From Nitrospirota bacterium (GTDB taxonomy: Bacteria; Nitrospirota; Thermodesulfovibrionia; Thermodesulfovibrionales; Magnetobacteriaceae): a DNA stretch of 63,274 bases. The notes beneath the pieces were generated by a model. It ran no database searches. It worked only from the letters and a program-made list of their open reading frames with translations, and was not told where the DNA came from. The position numbers and the translations under genes are program-made. Positions 58,812-63,274 of the stretch are shown here, one piece after another; positions within the stretch are counted from its first letter, which is position 1, and every line of letters starts with the position of its first letter. The stretch covers positions 1 through 63,274 of the forward strand of contig JADFXD010000008.1 in NCBI GenBank assembly GCA_015233725.1, given 5' to 3'.

Positions 58812-59159
58812 ATGAAAATAGATATATACAAAGAGATAGGTGAAATCTGCATTACCATGCAAGATGGTCAAAAGATATTTGATCAGATACATCCTGTGTT
58901 GTTGGTCGGTAACGCTGTTGAGCTTAATTTTGAAAATGTTATTTTGTGTGCGCCTCTATTTTTTAACACCGCCATTGGTCGTCTGTTGGAAGATATTAAA
59001 CCTGAGAATATAGACTGTCTTGTAAAGATAAAAAATATAAACTCTATAAGCAGTACAGCATTCAAACATTCGATAGAACATGCCAAAGAATATTATGGCA
59101 ATCCAGAGATACGTAAAGCAGTGGATGAGGTCTTACTGCAACAGGCAGAAGACTGGTAA
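58812..59159 (+). CDS. STAS-like DUF4325 protein
   Basis: The 115-residue protein matches DUF4325: an N-terminal strand MKIDIYKEIGEICITMQDGQKIFDQI, VELNFENVILCAPLFFNTAIGRLL and IKNINSISSTAFKHSIEHAKEYY. The fold is related to STAS domains. Its stop overlaps the start of a broken PIN-domain gene, so the two probably were a toxin-antitoxin-like or regulatory pair. Function is unknown. Confidence 0.78.
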   Translation: MKIDIYKEIGEICITMQDGQKIFDQIHPVLLVGNAVELNFENVILCAPLFFNTAIGRLLEDIKPENIDCLVKIKNINSISSTAFKHSIEHAKEYYGNPEIRKAVDEVLLQQAEDW

Positions 59160-59495
59160 TGTCTGTTAAGTATAAGATTCATGCTGATATTATTGACATA
59201 AAGAAAAAGAGTAGTTAGCGAGATTCAAGCTGCGTGGAATTATATCGAGCCGATATCAGAAACCCTTGACATAAATATTGATGAGACTGTTACAAAAAGC
59301 GCTATGAGACGCCTTGATACAGAACAACTTGATGGTTATGATTTATTCATAATTGAAGCTATGTCCCGTGCATCAATAACCAAGGTCATTACAGATGATG
59401 GCGACTTTGCCACAGTTGCCGGTATTGAGGTTTTTACCGCAAATGACAATGTTATTAATGCGGCTCAATCACAAGGTAGATTAACCACCAGGTAA
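59159..59495 (+). pseudogene. PIN domain gene with internal deletion
   Basis: The first frame starts MSVKYKIHADIIDIKKKSS and then stops. A second frame carries VVSEIQAAWNYIEPISETLD, MRRLDTEQLDGYDLFIIEAM and ITDDGDFATVAGIEVFTAND, which is the C-terminal half of a PIN nuclease with its late acidic residues. The middle of the domain, including the first catalytic aspartate region, is missing between about 59200 and 59215. The frame after 59304 might still be translated on its own but would be inactive. Confidence 0.78.
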
Positions 59496-59504
59496 TGTGT
59501 GCAC

Positions 59505-59547
59505 GGAGCCGCCCCTTTCTTTCTTCTCTTCTTCTTTTTCTTTTCTC
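59505..59547 (+). repeat. Repeat fragment with long pyrimidine tail at the Wzc-like gene's stop
   Basis: CACGGAGCCGCCCC is followed by TTTCTTTCTTCTCTTCTTCTTTTTCTTTTCTCTTA; only the end of the repeat is present. Confidence 0.75.
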
Positions 59548-61710
59548 TTAGGGTAGGTATCTGGAGGTGATGTAGCGTTTGTTGTAGAGGCTCTTGACGT
59601 TGTACTTGTTCAGGACGCTGACAACGCCTTTGAGGTTGAGCAGGGCGTCCTCGATAAGATGCCGCGGACAGCGTTCGGACTCTATAACCAGCACGACCAT
59701 CCTGTTGGGATCGGATAACAGCATGGCGCTATCGGAGGACATCACGGCGGGCGTGTCGATAATCACACAGTCGTAAAGCGACTCAAACAGCACGATGCCC
59801 CTGTTAAACCTGCCGAGATAGATAGCCAGGGCGTCGTCTGAGGCCACGGCGCCGGCAGTTATCAGGTCAACGCCTTCAACGCTCTTGAATATCGGGACGT
59901 CCTTTAGGTCATCCACCCCCATATCCACCGATATCGCGGGCAGATAATCGGACAGCCCCTGCTCCCGGCAGACCCCAAAGCACTCATGCAACGACGACGA
60001 TGAACCGGCGGCATCTATCAGGAGCACCTTCCTGTTGACGGCGGCCATTGCCCTGGCAAGGTTGGAGGCGATAAAGCCCTTGCCCTCCTGCCTCAAGGCG
60101 CTGGTTATGATGATTGTCCTGACATGGGGATTGAGATGCGCGATGCTGTTTACAAGGGTCATAAACACAGGGATGACACTGGAGGGCAATTCATGGCTTT
60201 TCAGCTTTAAGTATGGCAATATGCCGATCAACGGGAGGGTCTTAAACCCCTTGATGTCCTCTGTCGTTGCGACCCTGTCATCCATGTACTGCCGCATCAG
60301 TGCCGCCGAAATGCCAAACACACTGCCCAAGAGCAGGGCCAGGGCAAGGTTGACCGGCGGATAGGGGTGACGGTGCTTTGAGGTCGTGTGCACAATGGCA
60401 GGTTCGATTATCGTGAAGCTTGACATGGCGGCCTTCTGCGCCAGCCCAACCTGATACTGATACTGCATGAGCGTCTTGTAGACAGAGTCCGTCACCGTTG
60501 CATCGAGCTTGAGGATGTTAAACGTGTAGGTCGTCTCTGACATGGCCCTTAGCTCGTCCTCATAACTTGCTATAATCTCGGGATAGGCCGCCAATTGAGC
60601 CTCATTCAGCGTCAGCTCCACGTACTGATCAACGAGCTTGCGCCGGACATCCACGTATACGCTGTCTATGCCGAGGCTGTCTGTGTCAAAGACCTTTTCA
60701 AGCTCCTTGCGCATCAGCTCCTTCAACTGGGCAATCTGGTTTTCTATGTCTATAACGCTTGGATGATTACTCGTGTACCTGGTCTTTGTCTCGGCCAGGC
60801 TTAGGTACAGGGTGGTGAGTCTCTGTTGAAAGTTGGTGATAATTTCGCTTGTCACCAGGCTGGCGGGGTCGTTCTGTTTGCTGTCCCCTCCTTTGAGCTG
60901 TTGTTGCAGACGCTTGATTGCCGCCTTGGACTTTAGTATGGATATCCTGGTGTTGTAGAGGTTCTTCTTCCATGCGGCCAAGTTATCTATGATGGCGGAG
61001 ACCTGAGTGTCTATGGAGATGGCGGTCTCCCTTTGCTGGAAATCCTTCATGGCCTTTAGATTGCGCAGGTGCGCTGTCCTGACCTCCCCGACGATCGTAT
61101 CCATGATGGCCCTGGTCTCGGCGAAGGAGTCCAGGATTCTCTTGCGTTCGGCCTCCTTGATGGCCTCTGCCGTGGCGTTTGCGATCTCTCTGGCCTCTTG
61201 AGCATTGGGCGATGTGGCGGTTATTATGTAGACGTTGGTGTCCTCATGCTGCTTGACCTTGAGGTGGGGGCGGGGAAAGACCAGGGCAACCAGCGAGGAC
61301 TCAAGCAGTCCCTCGGCGGTCATATCCTTTTGCGTGCTATCTACGTCTACGCCGAGACGCTTAAAGATGGGTCTTGTAAAGGGCAGCCACTTCATCACCT
61401 TGTATCGCACGCGCTCATGGCTTAGGTGGAGCCTGTCAACGACCCCCTGGACGATCGGCCTTATGGTGGCAAATGCCAGATAGTCTGCCCGCTCCGTGTC
61501 GTTAAACTGGAGCAGGTCGGAGGTAAGCCCCATCGACTGGTTCAGGGAGGCAGCGGCGGCGGTCTTCTTCAACATCACCCTGGCGCTGGAGTCGTACCAG
61601 GGCGTGATGACAAAGGTCAAGACCGCAACGGTCAGGAAAAACGCCAGGAACACGACAACGACCGTCACATGTCTGCGCCATAGGATGTCTATGAATCTCT
61701 TGAGTTCCAT
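59548..61710 (-). CDS. Wzc-like polysaccharide co-polymerase with degenerate tyrosine-kinase domain
   Basis: The 720 residues start with a Wzz domain (ELKRFIDILWRRHVTVVVVFLAFF, then a second membrane helix near 450: LALALLLGSVFGISAALM), a long periplasmic coiled coil, and a C-terminal BY-kinase-like domain. The kinase normally reads GEGKST; here the P-loop reads RQEGKGFIASNLA and the Walker A' segment reads VLLIDAAGSSSSL without the second aspartate and the RP that usually follow. A tyrosine-containing tail (SLYNKRYITSRYLP) remains. It may control chain length of an exported polysaccharide without full kinase activity. It is the gene after the zinc dehydrogenase on the same strand. Confidence 0.85.
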   Translation of the reverse strand: MELKRFIDILWRRHVTVVVVFLAFFLTVAVLTFVITPWYDSSARVMLKKTAAAASLNQSMGLTSDLLQFNDTERADYLAFATIRPIVQGVVDRLHLSHERVRYKVMKWLPFTRPIFKRLGVDVDSTQKDMTAEGLLESSLVALVFPRPHLKVKQHEDTNVYIITATSPNAQEAREIANATAEAIKEAERKRILDSFAETRAIMDTIVGEVRTAHLRNLKAMKDFQQRETAISIDTQVSAIIDNLAAWKKNLYNTRISILKSKAAIKRLQQQLKGGDSKQNDPASLVTSEIITNFQQRLTTLYLSLAETKTRYTSNHPSVIDIENQIAQLKELMRKELEKVFDTDSLGIDSVYVDVRRKLVDQYVELTLNEAQLAAYPEIIASYEDELRAMSETTYTFNILKLDATVTDSVYKTLMQYQYQVGLAQKAAMSSFTIIEPAIVHTTSKHRHPYPPVNLALALLLGSVFGISAALMRQYMDDRVATTEDIKGFKTLPLIGILPYLKLKSHELPSSVIPVFMTLVNSIAHLNPHVRTIIITSALRQEGKGFIASNLARAMAAVNRKVLLIDAAGSSSSLHECFGVCREQGLSDYLPAISVDMGVDDLKDVPIFKSVEGVDLITAGAVASDDALAIYLGRFNRGIVLFESLYDCVIIDTPAVMSSDSAMLLSDPNRMVVLVIESERCPRHLIEDALLNLKGVVSVLNKYNVKSLYNKRYITSRYLP

Positions 61711-61719
61711 TGCCCTTGC

Positions 61720-62886
61720 TTACTGCATGGCGATCATACATTTGCCGTGGCGTCTGTCCGTGGACCTTTGAAATGCGTCTATGACATCCTTAAACGGGTA
61801 ACGGGCGGTGATCATCGCGCTGACGTTGAGTCTTCCCGATGCCAGCAGCCTTATGACGTAGTGATAGACGCCATGCCCGGAGTGTCCGCGGCTGCCGATG
61901 ATGCTGTTAGCCTCTGTGACGAGTCTATCCAGGGTCAAGGTTGCCGTGGAGGCCGCCCTACCCAGGTATATGACCTTGCCGTTGGTGGCGATGGCCTGTT
62001 GCATCTGGGGAAGCGTGTAGGTTGCCGCTCCGGCTGCCTCGATCTGCATGTCGGCCCCAACTCCTTGCGTGATTGCCAGCACCTGCGACGCCGCGCTATC
62101 CTGCGTCAGTGAGTTGATGTTGAATGTGTAATCAGCGCCCAATGTCCTGGCTATATCCAGTCTTGTATCGATGCAATCAAAGGCGATTACGATATTTGCC
62201 CCGGCCAGGCGTGCCAGCGCAACGGCAGCAAGTCCGATAGGTCCGACGCCATAGACCACGACCGTGGCCCCCGGCTTAAATCCCCCGCCAGTGATAAACA
62301 TCCCGTTATAGGCGCAACCGATGGGTTCTATCAGCGCCCCGATGTCAAAGAGCTCCTGTTGTGCGTCGTATCTGTCGGCGAGGCAATCGATATCCCAGCA
62401 GTGTCGTTCCTTTGCGGCGACGAACTCGGCCATTGCGCCATTGCGCGTGATGCCCACCAGTTCGACCCTCTTGCATTGGTTAAACGCGCCGCTCTTGCAC
62501 GCGGTGCACACCCCGCACCAGTAGATGCTCTCCACCGTGACCCTCTGTCCCGCCTTGAAGTTGTCAACTCGCTTACCGATGCGCTCAACCACGCCGGTGT
62601 ACTCGTGTCCTATTATACATGGCAGCCTCACGGGGCCGGAGAACAGGACATATCCCTCGTCATCGTGTTCATACAGGTGCAGGTCTGATCCGCAGATGCC
62701 GCAGCTCTTGACCCTGATGAGGAGTTCGTCGTCGTCGATCTCCGGCACGGCGACGTCTTTGACCTCGAAGGTCGGGTTGCGCCAGACCTTGTTACCCATC
62801 GCAGCCCTCCGCTGCTGTCGCTCCGTATCGCTCGCAACATAGCCAGTCCGCGGCGCCCACTGGCCATCTACTACCAAGGCCTTCAT
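61720..62886 (-). CDS. Zinc-dependent alcohol/sorbitol dehydrogenase-like protein
   Basis: From ATG 62886 the product has 388 residues. The MDR fold is complete: SCGICGSDLHLYEHD with the catalytic zinc cysteine, PCIIGHEYTGVVERIG, the structural zinc set CGVCTACKSGAFNQC, and the NAD-binding GVGPIGLAAVALARLAGANIV. It resembles threonine, butanediol or sorbitol dehydrogenases. A nucleotide-sugar role is possible because it is beside a Wzc-like gene. The N-terminal region carries an unusual insert (RQQRRAAMGNKVWRNPTFEVK). The Wzc-like gene starts ten bases after its stop. Confidence 0.87.
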   Translation of the reverse strand: MKALVVDGQWAPRTGYVASDTERQQRRAAMGNKVWRNPTFEVKDVAVPEIDDDELLIRVKSCGICGSDLHLYEHDDEGYVLFSGPVRLPCIIGHEYTGVVERIGKRVDNFKAGQRVTVESIYWCGVCTACKSGAFNQCKRVELVGITRNGAMAEFVAAKERHCWDIDCLADRYDAQQELFDIGALIEPIGCAYNGMFITGGGFKPGATVVVYGVGPIGLAAVALARLAGANIVIAFDCIDTRLDIARTLGADYTFNINSLTQDSAASQVLAITQGVGADMQIEAAGAATYTLPQMQQAIATNGKVIYLGRAASTATLTLDRLVTEANSIIGSRGHSGHGVYHYVIRLLASGRLNVSAMITARYPFKDVIDAFQRSTDRRHGKCMIAMQ

Positions 62887-62905
62887 GCTATTGGCTGTCA
62901 AGAGA

Positions 62906-63017
62906 ATGAAAGAAGGGGGGCGGCGCTGCTTCTTTACCGCTCCAGGACGCTCCTGGCCCCCCCTCAGACCCCCCCTGCAAGGGGACCAGTCCCCTTGACC
63001 CCATAATGCTCAATCCT
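62906..63017 (-). repeat. Palindromic intergenic repeat upstream of the dehydrogenase gene
   Basis: Minus strand: GGATTGAGCATTATGGGG, AAGGGGACTGGTCCCCTT, GCAGGGGGGGTC, GCCAGGAGCGTCCTGGAGCGGTAAAGAAGC, GGCGCCGCC, CCTTCTTTC tail. It holds the full set of modules in one unit. Confidence 0.9.
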
Positions 63018-63146
63018 GGTGATCGTAAATAATGCTCAATTCTGATACTCACTCAAATAATGGTAACATAAAGTTGGGGGTTTTAGGAAGTTTTCCACAC
63101 TATCGCTTTTCTTGTCGAGTAAAAAAATTGGACAAGTTGGAAAAAC

Positions 63147-63175
63147 TTGACACCGATGAAATGCCATGTTATCCT
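63147..63175 (+). promoter_or_regulatory. Candidate sigma-70 promoter reading rightwards out of the window
   Basis: TTGACA (63147-63152), 17 bases and TATCCT (63170-63175). It lies in an AT-rich gap of about 170 bases between two repeats in opposite orientation; the gene it would serve is beyond the window, and the repeat copy follows 14 bases after the -10 box. Confidence 0.5.
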
Positions 63176-63188
63176 AAATCTCTCTATG

Positions 63189-63274
63189 ATTAGGATTGAG
63201 CATTATGGGGTCAAGGGGGCTTCTTCGTGCCCGGGGCGGGTGCGACCCGCTGCGACAACATCGTGCCTCACCCC
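63189..63274 (+). repeat. Palindromic repeat cut by the window edge
   Basis: GATTAGGATTGAGCATTATGGGG head, then CTTCTTCGTGCCC, GGGGCGGGTGCGACCCGC and TGCGACAACATCGTGCCTCACCCC, as in the copy at 243. Confidence 0.88.

Noticed and set aside
243..63274. Possible CRISPR array
   Set aside because: The repeats are kilobases apart, vary in length and orientation, and have genes instead of short spacers between them; no cas genes are present.

Overview
The window is a dense stretch of a Gram-negative chromosome. Evidence for an outer membrane includes a beta-barrel protein, lipoboxes, MlaE/MlaF homologues and the periplasmic MsrP/MsrQ pair. The 2-hydroxyacyl-CoA dehydratase activases, many two-component proteins and a very high density of G-rich palindromic intergenic repeats would fit an anaerobic or microaerophilic Nitrospirota-like bacterium, including the relatives of magnetotactic Nitrospirota. 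This assignment is an inference from gene content only; no rRNA or tRNA gene was found.

Layout. 1-5.2 kb: PAS protein fragment, msrPQ, secreted M23 peptidase, dapB. 5.3-17.2 kb: one long minus-strand chain: HD-GYP/PilZ protein, a type I restriction-modification system with a DUF4258/DUF2283 pair inside it, apbE, a PIN toxin-antitoxin pair, a NusG domain II protein, mazEF, a Gx transporter and yacG. 17.5-25.2 kb: acs, small membrane genes, sugar-nucleotide genes (epimerase, manC) and a MinD/FlhG-like ATPase. 25.4-35.4 kb: a signalling block with a giant hybrid kinase, CheR, a receiver-less CheB, hicAB, two more histidine kinases and a lone receiver. 35.6-40.1 kb: two tandem WD40 lipoproteins. 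40.5-49.5 kb: a 1497-residue CoA-dehydratase-activase-like protein, a bS22-like mini-protein, and a double-cubane reductase with its activase. 49.5-52.9 kb: mlaF, mlaE and a partner-switching trio (STAS, anti-sigma kinase, SpoIIE phosphatase). 53-56.8 kb: zinc/manganese uptake genes. 57-63 kb: a sigma-54 activator, a STAS-like DUF4325 gene with a broken PIN gene, a Wzc-like protein and a zinc alcohol dehydrogenase.

Two themes run through the window. First, about two dozen copies of a modular repeat built from small palindromes separate most transcription units. Its pyrimidine-rich tail often touches a stop codon or lies just upstream of a start. The repeat's stems covary between copies, and pieces of it have entered reading frames in phase (CheR tail, giant activase). 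Second, toxin-antitoxin modules are numerous. Two of them sit inside the apbE-nusG_II-Gx gene string, each flanked by a direct repeat of the host gene junction, so that the host genes remain intact. Several other modules survive only as wreckage. Several antitoxin or small-protein genes have a -10 box ending 6-7 nt before the start codon and no ribosome binding site, which suggests leaderless transcripts.
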